64,000 bases of DNA. Source: Trissonchulus latispiculum (lineage: Eukaryota; Nematoda; Enoplea; Enoplida; Ironidae). The translations under genes were made by a program, and so were the position numbers. The DNA is taken from assembly GCA_030248195.1 (NCBI GenBank), contig JASAND010008355.1:1-64000 (forward strand), written 5' to 3'. The notes under the pieces were generated by a model. The model made no database searches. It saw only the letters and a program-made list of their open reading frames with translations, and was not told the origin of the DNA. Below, piece after piece: positions 45,391 to 57,566 of the stretch; position 1 is the stretch's first letter, and each line of letters opens with the position of its first letter.

Positions 45391-45554
45391 TGGTGTATAT
45401 GTCGTGGTTTGATAGACAAGTTGGTTAGATGGACATCTAACCACTCAAATTGGTTAGATAGACATATAACCGGTTGGATTGTAAACTCAGCGTAGTTTTA
45501 CAATCTAACCGGTTAGATAGACAAATTTCACTATCTAACCAGCTATTTTGGTTA
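45391..45554. repeat. Left arm of outer inverted repeat (GGTTAGAT subrepeats)
   Basis: TGGTGTATATGTCGTGGTTT starts an arm rich in GGTTAGATnnACATCTAACC-type palindromic words. Its reverse complement is at 48291-48447, about 2.7 kb away. Confidence 0.85.
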
Positions 45555-45601
45555 GATGACCATCTAACCAACTCACATTTGGTTAGATTGGAATTACATT
45601 A

Positions 45602-46780
45602 TGCAGTAAGGTAAACAGACCTACAAAATTGTTTTATTTCATATGATGTAGCAGCATGTGGTGTATAATTTTTAATTTCAGTTATATTTCTATTGAACTA
45701 ATTTAGCGGTTAGAGCAGGTAATGTTTGGGTGGCAGTGAGATGTACATTTCAAATTGTTTCCTTGACATTTTGGATATCCCTGACCTCCCGCCTGAGATT
45801 CAAGTGTTGTGATTTCTCGGATAAATGCAATTACCGCCCTAGCCAGCGGCAGTGTCAAACGGGAAAATGCAAATGTCAAAGAAACAATTTGAAATGTACA
45901 TCTCACTGCCACCCAAACATTACCTGCTCTAACCGCTGAAACTTTGTTAAAATTTAATTAGTTCAATAAAAAATATAACTGAAATTAGAAGTTATACACC
46001 ATCTGCTGCTACAACGTACAGGCTTGATGACCATAGCTGGGGCCCCCAGATTGAATCTAAGTCTTAATGACTTTATTGCGTACCCTGCTGAGCAATTTCC
46101 AATTCGAAGTCTAATAGAAAGGTCAAATAACGGTCAATTCTAATACACAGTTCTAATGCAAGTAAAAATAGAGGGGGCCCAGCAGTGAATGCATAAAAAT
46201 AAATTGTAATCTAGTAAACACAACTGACCTTTCATTTAAAATGAAACATTAACTGCAAAAACTGAACGTATTAATTAATGCAGATTAATTAAATTTATTT
46301 CCTTGAAATTCTATTTAACGGTGTGACAAAATCACATGTTATGCGTAATTAATAAGATAAGTTATAAAAAGATGAAAAATTTTGACTTGTATCGTTGATC
46401 AGTGAATTTGGACCGCTAGAGGTTGCTGTTTTATAAAAATTAAGAGATAAAGAAATAAATTTTAATTAACATTAATTGGTGTATTAAAGCTTAGTTTTAA
46501 GCATTCCATTTTAAATGAAATTGCAGTTGTATTTGCATCATTTACAACTTGCTTTCCATATACATTCACTGCTGGGGCCCCTAAATGGAATGTTTACCTG
46601 AAACTGTGTATGAGAGTTGACCATCTTTGACCTTTCTATTAGACTTCAAATTGGAAACGTCACAGCAGGGTACGCAATAAAATCATTAAAACTTAGACTT
46701 AATCTAGGGGCCCCAGCTACGGTCATCAAGCCAACGTACATCATATGAAATAAAACAATTTTGTAGGTCAGTTTACTAGG
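45602..46780. mobile_element. Nested foldback complex between the outer arms
   Basis: Three pairings are visible: 45605-45655 with 46733-46779 (outermost); a self-contained hairpin with arms ~45646-45766 and ~45877-46013 (GCGGTTAGAGCAGGTAATGT and its complement); and 46022-46190 with 46563-46730 (containing GGGGCCCC palindromes). The second hairpin looks inserted into the larger foldback. No coding content; the paired 69-aa ORFs on both strands are the hairpin arms translated. Confidence 0.8.
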
Positions 46781-46784
46781 CATG

Positions 46785-48285
46785 GGCATAGGCACGGGTA
46801 CCCGGTACTACCCGAAGCCCTATGTCGGGTAATTGCGACACTATCCGGGTACCCGGGTACACGAGCAATTTCGCGTACCCGAGAAATTTTTAACCCATTT
46901 TCCGGATTTGGCCTTGAAATTTAACTTTTTCCGGGGTCTTTAATCACATTGAGCTTAGATTGGATAGATTTTTATTCCTCAGTTATTTCTAAGGAGTTTT
47001 AAAGACTTAAAATGGATTATAAGGACTTTCAATTAAAATTGTAACGGTATCAGAAGTTGATGCTGATACAGACAACATTGGTTTTTCTTTTATAACCGCG
47101 CTCAGACCAGCAATTTTCTGAGTTTCGTACCACCGTTGCGCTGTCCGTTTGCTCTAAACTTTAAGTATTAGCAAATTTTAGAAAGCATTTGGATTATAAA
47201 AGCAAATCCCCATGACACAACTTAGCTAACTTCAACTGCTTGTCTCTGGAAATTGGAACAGCACAAAAGGCAGCAAACAAGCAAAATCTGCACGGAGTAC
47301 TAAGTGTTACGTCGTTTTTTGTTTCCTTTTACGTAATTTCTTAATGAAACCACGTAAAAATAAAATGTCTTGGATAAAAAATGTAAATTTAAATTAAGGT
47401 AAATTTAATATTTTAAAAGGTAAATTTAATATTTTAATAACAAATCTAACAAGCAAGAGTTTGGTCCAAAATTGATGGTGTTTAGTGTAGAATTAGAACA
47501 AAATCGCAAATTGTTGCCTACGTATCACAATAGACCTGCTGCGAGCAAAGTATTCTTGCACGTGTGAACTTGTTCAATGAAACAGAACGAAAAAGTTCAC
47601 GATGCATGAATTTAGAAAAAGACTACATCCATCAGGTTGTGTAACATGGAAGTTCTTCATTTTAGTCCTAGCTGCTGCTATCCGTGCAATCAATGATTAC
47701 AGAATTTAAAATCTATGAGTTACGTTAATAAGTAGTTAAAGTTACAAGCATCTTACCCTTTAATGAAATTAAATAAAATCGTTCACAATGCGCCATGGGC
47801 CGGTTCCTTTATACTTCCTAATTCAATGAAAGTTGGATTGGCGTGGTTTGCTAGCCTTATACGTAAACTAATTTACATAAAATTGATGCTAACAAATTTC
47901 TGAAGTACTGCATATGTGTAATTTATAGGAAGCTGCATAGAAAACATTATGCATGTGTAAAATTTCTTTTAAAACTGATTATAGTAGACCTGCTGCATCG
48001 TGACGCAGCAGGAAAAATAGAAAATTATAAAGTGCTTGAAAACTACCAGGACTAATTCCTCTTCTCATTATATACGTTTTTCTGTTGTAGTATCTTTTTA
48101 TAATAGTAAATTTTATAATAAACTGAAAAAATCTTCGGTGGTTACAAATTTTCTGAGCCAAAAAATTTCTCTGCTTGATCCAGATTGATACGGTTTTATC
48201 CGGTTTTTTCCGGTTTTAACTGGATATCGGGTACCCGAAGCTGGACCCGGGTACCCGAAAATTTTCGGGTACCCGACTACCCGTT
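46785..48285. other. Stretch bounded by CGGGTACCCG palindrome clusters
   Basis: Several GGGTACCC/CCGGGTACCCGG words cluster at 46795-46885 and again at 48220-48283, in opposite general order, as if ends of another insert of ~1.5 kb. The interior has no recognised gene. Confidence 0.5.
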
Positions 48286-48290
48286 CGTAA

Positions 48291-48447
48291 AATAGTTGGT
48301 TAGATTGTGAAATTTGTCTATCTAACCGGTTAGATTGTAAAACTACGCTGAGTTTACAATCTAACCGGTTAGATGTCTATCTAACCAATTTGAGTGGTTA
48401 TATGTCCATCTAACCAACTTGTCTATCTAACCACGACATATACACCA
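48291..48447. repeat. Right arm of outer inverted repeat
   Basis: Reverse complement of 45391-45554, ending CCACGACATATACACCA. Differences are few. Confidence 0.85.
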
Positions 48448-48449
48448 GT

Positions 48450-49600
48450 TTGCGAATAGCTCCGGTCCTATATTTCACGTGAGGCTGGGATTTTAATAAA
48501 AAAGTCAAAAACTGAGATTTTCCAGTGAAAGACTCATCGCATATTCAGAGAATCAGCGAGGACGATCAGTTACATGCAATATCTTTCGGTAGCGGTACGG
48601 TATATCATTTTTCTAATTTACAAATTCAAGCACCTTCCGGCTTCCTGGAACTAACTGTATGTAACCAACGCACTCAGAAGACCTGAGAATATAAAGCTTT
48701 GTATAAGCGCATTTACAATATATTTCAATGTTTAATGTTTTAATTTTAACTTAAGTTTAAATTTAAGATGCTTTAACAACGACAAGACATCTACGAATCC
48801 TCAGGTAAGAGCCTTAACTGCATTCAATCCATGGTTAATTGGTGGCCCTTTTGCTTGGCTCAGGAAACCCTTAAATTGTCTACTTGGCTGTCATAGCTGT
48901 AACATATACGCTGACATTGCCTAGAACAGTACTTTCTAATGAACATGAAGAAACAAGCAAGTAATAAACCACAATAACATACATGTAAAATTTGCAAATA
49001 AGTCATTATACCGAAACTGCGTGCTTCACGTCAAAATCAAAATCATAATATATTGGATTCCGAATAGATTTCTTGCATTATTCATGCGATTGCATTGCAC
49101 TACTGATCCTCAGCATCCTCAACTGTCGAACATTCTCTCTGTTTTGTTACATACAACAATAATTGTCCTAAAACATGCAACGGCTGGTTTGGTGATCAAA
49201 AATCAGAAATCAAAATTTTGATGAGTTTTTAACTTTTGATTCAAAATAAAAATTAAAATTATTATAAATGTAGACACCCTATGCTTACAAAATCGGAATC
49301 AATTGACATTTAGAAAAATTAAGTACTAATAATAAGGTATCAAAAATCAAAGCATTCAATTTTTATTTTTGTCTTACTTACAAAATCAAAAATCTAAGCG
49401 CTGATTTCAAGTTATCTTCAGGAACAAAACCCAATATTAAAAAATCAAGCGCTGCCTATAGTCTGCAAAATATATTTGATTTTTGTTTTATAGTCAGTTT
49501 GAATAATATAATTTTGTTATAATATCGTTGTATGGTGTACTTCCTGTGCCAGACGTAAACGCAAAATGATGGGAATGTGTGCTCGTTAACCACTGCCTCT
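48450..49600. other. Gene-free stretch
   Basis: Contains an AAAATCAAAAATC-rich low-complexity part (49190-49480). No gene seen. Confidence 0.3.
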
Positions 49601-49604
49601 GTAG

Positions 49605-49665
49605 TAGTGTTGTGCACCGGCCCTGTTTAGTAACCTTACAGTCCAGAGTGGGCCGGTGACTAGCC
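49605..49665. repeat. GC-rich CACCGGCCC...GGGCCGGTG motif
   Basis: AGTGTTGTGCACCGGCCC and GTCCAGAGTGGGCCGGTG form a small inverted repeat. Related sequences are at 54585-54625 and 56530-56620. Confidence 0.55.
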
Positions 49666-49679
49666 GTTCGGTCAAATAT

Positions 49680-50131
49680 CAAGAGTACATAATAGATAAG
49701 AGTGTGACAGCTGTGCTGACAGGCTCTATATCAGCTCTCGAGCCATGCTGTGCACGCTAACGGCCCACCCCTCCCCCGCAATTGTGTACCTAGTGGACCC
49801 CCCCCGCAAATCGATACCCAGTACGCAATTGCGTATGCTCACTGTTTTCTATAGGAAGGCACCCCCCCCCGCAAATGTGACCTATCATTCGATCCCCCGC
49901 AAAACAGACCCATCATTTTTTCAACTGACGAATGATAGGTCACATTTGCGGGTGGGGGGGTGGCTTACGGTAGAAAAAGTGAGGATACGCAATTGCGTAC
50001 TGGGTACTGATTTGCGGGGGGGGTCCACTAGGTACGCAATTGCGGGGGGGCGTTAGCGTGCAGAGCATGGCTCGAGAGCTGATAACATCGAGCCTGCCAG
50101 CTGTCAGACTCTTATCTATTATGTAGTCTTG
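49680..50131. mobile_element. Foldback element, CAAGAG family, perfect 7-bp TSD
   Basis: Starts CAAGAGTACATAATAGATAA and ends TTATCTATTATGTAGTCTTG. Arms pair nearly to the centre, including ATCAGCTCTCGAGCCATGCT and GTGCACGCTAACGGCCCACC, meeting around TTTTTCAACTGACG near 49920. Flanks CAAATAT (49673-49679) and CAAATAT (50132-50138) are identical. No ORF of note. Best-preserved copy of the family here. Confidence 0.9.
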
Positions 50132-50185
50132 CAAATATGAGACTGCCGACTGGCCAGTGACAGTTTCTGCAGCTTATCGCTTTAA

Positions 50186-52408
50186 GGTGGTGGTATCGTT
50201 TACCGCAGTGGTGTAGACTAAAAAATTTTAGATGGCAACCTACATGTTTGACCAATTTACACCATTTAATAACAAAAATTTTGCGTATTTTCAATAAATG
50301 TAGCTTTCATTGTTGAGTGGTAGGTAAGTCACAATTTGGAAAAATTAAAATGAAATTTTGAACAAGAATTACTTTCGATTAAATTAAGTTAGAGAACTGA
50401 AATTTGGTATGCGACGACATGAATATCTTGTCGAGGGTCATTTTTCAGTATTTTGCTTACTGTTTAGCATGTCGAAAGAAAACTACTATAAACGCACATT
50501 GGTGCTATTTCTCAAAATTCAACATGTGATATCTCAGTTGTTTTTGACTCAAACAGAAAACTAGGAAAAATGACCCTGCAGTAGGTTTTAATCAATTCGT
50601 ATGCCTAGTTTGAAAATACAACATTACTCGAAGTATGAGAAAACCTTGTTTAAAACATAAATTTCCTTCAGTATTTAACGGTAAGCCTAATTTCTAGATA
50701 GCTAAGTGTTGGCTTGCCATTACAAATGCGCAGTAGTCCTGACGAAAAGAAATTGATTTTGATATCGTAAAATAGTGAAACACACTACTTGGGGGAGCAG
50801 GACAATGGGTGGGGCGGAGTTATTTATTTCCATATATGTTTACAGACGCTTTGGAAATGGTGGGGTGGGCCGAAAAAGGTTGTTTTACTTGTACTCCCCC
50901 TTTCGCAAATTTTCTTCCCCCCCGCATTCTTCACGCGCTGAAGATGTCTGAAATTCATTCAGACTCTGAATATTGCTGTTATGAGTTATTTTAAGGTGGT
51001 GATTCCTTTTGGGCACATATTTTTGATTGACGGTTCAAATCAAGATGAAATTTGATGAAACTTTCCAAAATAAGTTCTTTTAGCATTCTAACACCCTCCG
51101 CGCAATCCCACTTCAAAAATTCGACGTCTCCGTTCAGGGCCGTTTTTACCAATTTTTGACAAATAGACAGTAACTGCATAGCTATGATTATATTCATTCG
51201 AAAGATCTTGTTGAGCTCTACATTTTTGCTTTTTAAAGTACCTTTCTAACTTTTCGCTATCGTGAGACATAGTCGATTTTCCTATTTTGGCGTTGAAAAC
51301 TTGTCATTTTCGCAGAAATCAAATAATCCGTCATTTCTTGCGCTACGTATAAGCCGTAAAATTAAACTACGGGTGTCAATTTGAAGGTCTCGTCGAGACC
51401 GATTATCCGTGACAGTATAATCTTCTAACTGCTACCCCGTGCGCTGCTATCATAGAAAATGTAGTTTTTGCAAAAACATGACCAAATTTTTTCCAGCGAT
51501 TGTGGAGCATTTACTATGCAAGCTAGATGGTTGCCACTTACTGGACGTGCTTTACACTAAAATACCCAGGGACCCTTTTTAAGTTGTCCCGATTGCTTCT
51601 TTCTAGCTAAAGTTGTCGCTTGCTAAAGTTGGGAAACGTAGGCAAAATCCAGGTTGCGCATACATTTTAGCTAATTTCTTTACAACGAAGAGCGGTTTCA
51701 TAATAACTAAAAAAGGGTCCCCAGCTATTTGATAGTGGAATCGAATGATGTGGCCGATGCCTCACGAAAAAATTTACTTTAGTCTGCAAAAAATCTGGAA
51801 AATTAAATTACTTCGAAAATGCAGTAAAATAATTTCCAAGAACTAAAGTTAGTTTCCTTGTAGTCATTAGAAAGAGAGAAAGAGCAAATGTAACGCTGCA
51901 TTTTGATATAAAAATGGCTTCTTAACTCCAAGTAATGGTTGAGTAATAATGGTTCAAAGTTGATGTCTCTAAAAGGAATCACCACCTTAAGTTGCCAGTT
52001 TTCCACAATTATTAAATATGCATGAATAAGTGACATTAAACGAAAAAATTCCAGTGCAGCAGCTGCAGCTGCACGCTGTCCTCTCACCGAAGTAGTCTGG
52101 TTTGAGCTTAAAAACTTAATAACTCTAAATTTTATATTTTTCAGTTTCTAGTCTGAATTGTGTCTGCTTATATTAATAATGTTAAAATAATTTGAAAACT
52201 ACTCAAAATTGAAATACTGAGCATAGCCATTTTTCGTCAAATATAGAATTTTGGTCAAAATGAGAATTTTTTCATATACGATTAAAAGTTTATCAGCATG
52301 ATTGGGACCACTATTAAGGTCGTCTTCGTCAAGCGGTGTTTCAGGTCATTGGGATGGATTATTTGCAGTAAAGTTAGCCTTCAAAATACGGTAAACGATA
52401 CCAGCACC
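50186..52408. mobile_element. TTAA family D element (1.2 kb) split by a nested family A copy
   Basis: Left end GGTGGTGGTATCGTTTACCG (after TTAA 50182-50185) and right end CGGTAAACGATACCAGCACC (before TTAA 52409-52412) are inverted repeats. A complete family A element occupies 50995-51986 within it. Without A and one TTAA the host element would be about 1227 bp. Outer bases resemble families A and B. Confidence 0.85.
50995..51986 (+). mobile_element. TTAA family A, copy 10 (nested, complete)
   Basis: 992 bp, GGTGGTGATTCCTTTTGGGC to AAAAGGAATCACCACC, with TTAA at 50991-50994 and 51987-51990. More diverged from the 3.3-13.1 kb copies than those are from each other. Confidence 0.9.
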
Positions 52409-52492
52409 TTAAACTTGCTAAAATCTGCTTTGAAAACTATCAACAGTCTTATATTTTTACTTGTATTGTGGATAGCCGGCGAAACGTGGCAC

Positions 52493-54594
52493 GGGCCGGC
52501 CGGTGTCGTATAATATTTTTCCCCCGTGATATTTTTCCCCCCTTTCAGCTATAATATTTTTCCCCCTCTAAATAAAACCCAGCCAAATGATGCAGCAAAT
52601 TTAACAGGGTCAAAACAGCAACTCTGTTAAAATGTTGGTAAGTTGCAAGTAAAACGCTAACAAGCAAGATTTTGTGCAAAAGGTCAAGTTTCTATTGGAC
52701 GGACATTTTCAGTAATTGTAAACCTGCTGCGCAGCTAATTTTTTATAAGAGAACTCTTTTTGCTTATTACAGAAAACATACGTGCAAAACGTTTGAATAA
52801 TTTTACCAATGTTTGAGGAAACGTTTAATATGTTTAATATTTTAACACAAACATTTTATTTATTTTATGTTTAATTTTTAAAACAATTTTACAAGTTAAT
52901 TTTAGCTATTATTTAATCGTTTAATTAATGTTAATTTGCATGTTAAAAAGAAAATATTTTGCGCTTGTTTTCAACACTGTTTAAAAAGTGTAAAAAATTG
53001 GTAATTTTTGATTAATTTGTTAGTAACTGTTTTGTTAATAAGTTAATTTTTCACTTGTTAATAACTGTAAAATGTTTTAAAACTTTTGCTTTTTTGGAAC
53101 TCTAATTTTTAAAGTTTTACGAGTTGTAAAACTCGTATCGTTAACAGGTTTTTATCGTTTTTACGAACGTTTTGTAAAATCAGCAAAGCTTTTTTTAATA
53201 TTTTAAAATGCATTTGTACAGCAGTTTCTTATTTTTCACACTTGTCACCGCAAATATTCATTGAATTTTCCTCACCGCAAATTATAAACAACTGTTGTTT
53301 TAGTAAGGCTGTTTTTTGAAATTTCTAATTTTTCAAGATGGAATATTTTGATCCTTCTTGCCAAAAAAATCCTAAACTATAGCATTCTATTTGTTCCGAA
53401 CCATGATGAAACTTTGTTTTAGTTCATTTTTTTCGTAGTTGTTTTCAAACACTGTTTATCACATCACAGGATGATCCTCAAAAATTTAAATTTACTTGGA
53501 GAAAATTTTACTATTAACGATAACTATATTTATAAATACTATCATAAAACTCATTACAATGTGAGTTTAATTAAGGAAATACAAATTTTATAGGCGATTA
53601 AATTTTTGCTATCATTAATATTAGTAAAATTGCTTTGATTTATAATTAATGATAGCAAAAATTTAATCGCCACTGAAGTAGAATTTCATTATTTCCTTAA
53701 TTAAACTTCACATTGTAATTTTTGTAATATACAGTTCATAATTTATAATACAGTATGGTATTATAATGGTAAAATTTTCTCCAAGTAAATTTATATTTTT
53801 GAGAATCATCCTGTGATGCGATGAACAGTGTTTGAAGACAGCTAGAAAAATAAACTAAAAACAAAATTTCATCATGGTTCGGAACAAATAGAAAGCTATA
53901 TTTTAGGATATTTTGGCTGGAAGGATTCCATCTTGAAAAAATCAGAAGTTTCAATAAAACAGCCTTACTAAAACAACAGTTGTTTATAATTTGCGGTCAG
54001 GAAAATTTAATGAATATCTGCGGTGACAAGTGTGAAAAATAAGAAACTGCTGTAAAAATGCATTGAAATATTAAAAAAGCGTTGCTGATTTTACAAAACT
54101 TTCGTAAAAACAATAAAAACCTGTTAAAGATACGAAATTTTACAACTTGTAAAACTTTAAGAATTAGAGTTCCAAATTATAAGAAAAGCAAAAGTTTTAA
54201 AACATTTTACAGTTATTAACAAGTGAAAAATTAACTTATTAACAAAACAATTACTAACAAATTAATCAAAAATTACCAATTTTTTACACTTTTTAAACAG
54301 TGTTGAAAACAAGCGCAAAATATTTTCTTTTTAACATGCAAATTAACATTAATTAAACGATTAAATAATAGCTAAAATTAACTTGTAAAATTGTTTTTAG
54401 CGTTTAACTTGCAACTTACCAACTGCTGTTTTGACCCTGTTAAATTTGCTGCATCATTTGGCTGGGTTTTATTTAGGGGGGGGGAAATATTATAGCTGAA
54501 AGGGGGAAAAATATCACGGGGGGAAAATATTATACCCTATGGGGGGGGGGGGGGGGAAATATCATGGGGGAAAAATATTATACGACACCGGCCC
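52493..54594. mobile_element. 2.1-kb foldback element, AT-rich with CCCCC/GGGGG ends
   Basis: The left arm GGTGTCGTATAATATTTTTC (52501) to about 53612 is the reverse complement of 53646-54594, ending AATATTATACGACACCGGCC. Ends hold repeated TATTTTTCCCCC/GGGGGAAAAATA blocks, including a run of seventeen G on the right. The middle pairs at GGCGATTAAATTTTTGCTAT. Arm similarity is high but not perfect; no transposase ORF. No target duplication identified. Confidence 0.85.
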
Positions 54595-55480
54595 ACGAAA
54601 AACTGGGCCGGTGAACAACTCTATTCTGTAGTGAGGCAAAGTGAAGCAAAAGCGCACAGTTAGACTCAACATAAATAATAACACATAGCTAAGAAAATAA
54701 AGCATTTATGCAACAAAGCAATAATTGAGAATTCACGAATTTCCATAGAATTGTTGAATTTCAGAATTGGAAAGTTTGATGGAGCTGTGATCAGAATGCA
54801 TACTTTTTCGTCTGGTGCAACATCCTATGCTCTGCTCGCATATGTCAACAAGTAGGCCCCAAAAGGGGCAATATTCCTTTGCAGACCTGTTATTAGTCAA
54901 CAACAAATTAATTAAGCTAGAGTTAAGTTAAGTTGTAAGCGACATCACTTGGTGACTTTCTTTCGATTTCACTTACGTAGTTTTCGAATTCGAATTAATT
55001 ACTATTGTTCTTCATAATATTCCATATATGTATTACTTACAATCGCCTAACCCCCTCATTAATCGATCACTGTAGTGAACTCTATTTAGGTTACGGCTTC
55101 CAAGCAGTGGCTCGAGCTTAAGTTTAATGTAATTTAATTTGTAATTGGATATGGTAAACTTAGGAGCATAGACCCCTCAAAAACGTGACCACTTTCAACA
55201 TGTAGTATACAAACACTGGCATCTTGAACAAAACGTCTTATTCTAATTTTCCAGTTTAGTTCCCATCTGTAACAGCGTCCTTGTTTTTGTTATTGCTATT
55301 TTCAAACTCCTTCGCTGAACTTCAGCTGCTAAAATTCGGCGAACGTAGGCCTAAGCGCAACATCTCGTTGTCGAATGGCAAGCCGACGTCAAGCCAGGTG
55401 CAAACTTCCGTAGCTACCTATTACACCTCTGTGTAGTTCCCAAGCCACACTGGTGTCCAAAAACATGCAATCGTTCAGGT
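54595..55480. other. Gene-free stretch
   Basis: Begins with the GGGCCGGTG motif (54611-54619). Nothing else recognised. Confidence 0.3.
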
Positions 55481-55489
55481 TGCTGACAG

Positions 55490-55700
55490 CCGAAGACTGC
55501 GAGAAGGCAGTCTGTGCGACTGCTTAAATAGTGGTTGCAAATCCTAATTTGCATAATCTGACACAAAAAAAACCCGGCGCTAAGTTAGCCCAATGTTGAA
55601 GATAGGGTTTCTGAATAGAGAAGTGACTCACCCTACAATGAACATACTAATTTCCTTTTTATACATTCCTGCTCCAGCAGGAATAAAAACACACCAGATA
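55490..55700. repeat. Dispersed repeat R1, minus copy
   Basis: Reverse-oriented relative of 33215-33430. ATTCCTGCTCCAGCAGGAAT is at 55665-55684, with GACTGCGAGAAGGCAGTCTG and AACCCTATCTTC-complement sequences in the matching order. Confidence 0.6.
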
Positions 55701-56520
55701 TAACAGTACTACTCAGTGTAACTATGTTGCTCACATTGTTCACATTGTTATCCGTATCAGGATTTGCAAGACACTGTAACGAAAATTCGTTTTCCGTTGT
55801 GACTTTTTAAACGTTGATCAGCACATGATGTCACACAATTCCGCCAACTTGCTTATGACATGAGCCTGTGTATTTAGAAACAGCAAAAGAATACTTAAGA
55901 TTAAGGTCTTAAGTCGACTGCTAGTAATTATTAGTTTAGTTTCATTAACCGTTCTGTTTTTCCGTAAGAATGAGAAAAAAGCAAGACATGAGTGGTTTAT
56001 TCTAATTGAGCCTACGCAAAATAGGTGGGCCCAATTGTGTTGGGAATAGAGTTTTGTCTTTTTCATTTTCGCCTCCATAATTGAGAAAGCTTTAAGGTTA
56101 AGTACTACAGCTACTATGTTCTCTTTTTTCCATACACGTTCAGAGTTTTCCCTACTTTCCGTTCCGAATCGAACCGAATTTCAGCATTTCTAAATTAGAT
56201 TTTAATGATTGAGTAAAAGGATTTTAATAGATGGATTTTAATTCATGTATATAGATTAAATAGATTTTAATAAAGCTGAATAGATTTTATTTAATTTTAA
56301 TTACATTTAACATAATGCAAAGTTGAAAATACCCACACTGTTGCCCCCTTGTTCATTAATGTTGTGCTATCTTTATGAGAATGCTGGCAAACCGACAACC
56401 TGATTGCTTACTCTTGCGTATGAGCGTAGATTTTTCTGATTGGATGCTAACCATCGGTTTATGTTTTTGTCCAGGTCGATTAGAGCATGCTGCTTCGGTT
56501 CAATTTTCTGTCATTCCTAC
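55700..56520. other. Gene-free stretch
   Basis: ATTTTAAT-rich sequence near 56190-56310; no gene recognised. Confidence 0.3.
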
Positions 56521-56535
56521 TTTCGGCTTACTGAC

Positions 56536-56620
56536 TTGTAGTGTTGTGCACCGGCGTGGTCGAGTCCGGCCGGCCGGCCGGCCGGTAACCGACCGGCCCA
56601 GGTCCAGAGTGTTGGCCTTT
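56536..56620. repeat. CCGG-rich motif with (GGCC)n run
   Basis: TGTTGTGCACCGGCGTGGTC, then GTCCGGCCGGCCGGCCGGCC and ACCGACCGGCCCAGGTCCAG. Strongly GC-rich island in AT-rich DNA and related to the 49605 motif. Confidence 0.6.
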
Positions 56621-56621
56621 A

Positions 56622-56735
56622 CAAACCGTACCGCTAGGCAAACCGCTAGTAGTGCTAGACAAACTGAAAGTACCGCTAGGCAAACCACATGAGTCGGTAG
56701 GCAAGCCCTAAGTACCCTATGTAAACTAACTCTAA
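56622..56735. repeat. Subterminal repeats GTACCGCTAGGCAAAC, left cluster
   Basis: About four units of TACCGCTAGGCAAACC and variants (GTCGGTAGGCAAGCC). The reverse-complement motif TTTGCCTAGCGGTAC is clustered at 59295-59450. Together they may mark the ends of one element. Confidence 0.65.
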
Positions 56736-56882
56736 CCAAAATCAACTTCGTCAGGGTTTTCAATTTTTGAGCATCAGCATACTGACGTCAAAGTTGAAAG
56801 TATATACAATGCAATATTTGAGATTTGAGCATTCACATATATACAATACAGCTAGTTTGAAAAGTATAATGTGATTACAATT

Positions 56883-56884
<2 letters not shown>

Positions 56885-56939
<55 letters not shown>
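56885..56939. repeat. (AT)n microsatellite
   Basis: About 27 AT units. Confidence 0.95.
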
Positions 56940-56941
<2 letters not shown>

Positions 56942-56945
56942 CACT

Positions 56946-57260
56946 GAAATCATTATTTCAACCTAGCATGTTCTGAGCATGGTCAAGGAATAGTACAATT
57001 TCTTCGTCCAGCTGAGCTGCGTATCCTGGATCAAGAATACTCTGGGCCTCAATCCGCTGTTGGAACGATGCTTTCGCATCACCAATTCTTCAATCGTTTT
57101 GAATATATTGAGCCAATTTTGGATTTTCACCGGCTGGCTGGCGACATCGAACCTGCAAACAATTGTGATATTCCTGCATGATAACAAGAAAAACAGAAAG
57201 CTTGGAGTGCGCTTGCGGGAACTCGCAAAGGGGACCCTGATTACTCCAATGATTGAATGA
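56946..57260 (+). pseudogene. Unrecognised ORF 1 of a decayed two-ORF element
   Basis: One frame reads SEHGQGIVQFLRPAELRILD, then SAVGTMLSHHQFFNRFEYIE and ILDFHRLAGDIEP, stopping near 57182. A one-base shift continues as LHDNKKNRKLGVRLRELAKG and ends ITPMIE-stop at 57258-57260. The composition looks protein-coding. The stop overlaps the next ORF's ATG (ATGA), a compact arrangement unusual for host genes. Family not recognised; a viral or transposon origin is possible. Confidence 0.35.
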
Positions 57261-57566
57261 CTGAATTTACTGATCGCTCCTCAGCCACTCATGCTCAAAA
57301 TAATTGGCTAAATCAGCCAGTTTTCAGTGACAAGAGCATCATTTTTGGGAGGAGTAATTCTAAGGAATCTGTTCCAAGCTGGACGGACTAAATCGGGTTT
57401 CAGGAGAGACAATGCGATAAGTTTTCTCACTCAATGCTTAACACCAACACTGCGAACTGTGGATCGTCTTATGGTTGTCTCTTAGTATACAAGAGCCAGT
57501 CCCTTAGCCTGGATGTTACAATTATCCGCTTGGGCAAAATGAAAGACACATCCACGAATAATAGTC
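57257..57566 (+). pseudogene. Unrecognised ORF 2, interrupted by a stop and by a foldback insertion
   Basis: From ATG at 57257 the frame reads MTEFTDRSSATHAQNNWLNQ and SIIFGRSNSKESVPSWTD, has one TAA near 57388, then stays open (FSHSMLNTNTANCGSSYGCL, LDVTIIRLGKMKDTSTNN) up to the foldback's target duplication at 57560-57566. On the far side, the frame after the second copy of the duplication stays open to a stop at 59101-59103. No family recognised. Confidence 0.35.

Noticed and set aside
45703..45939. Two near-identical 69-aa ORFs on opposite strands
   Set aside because: They are the two arms of one hairpin read in opposite directions.
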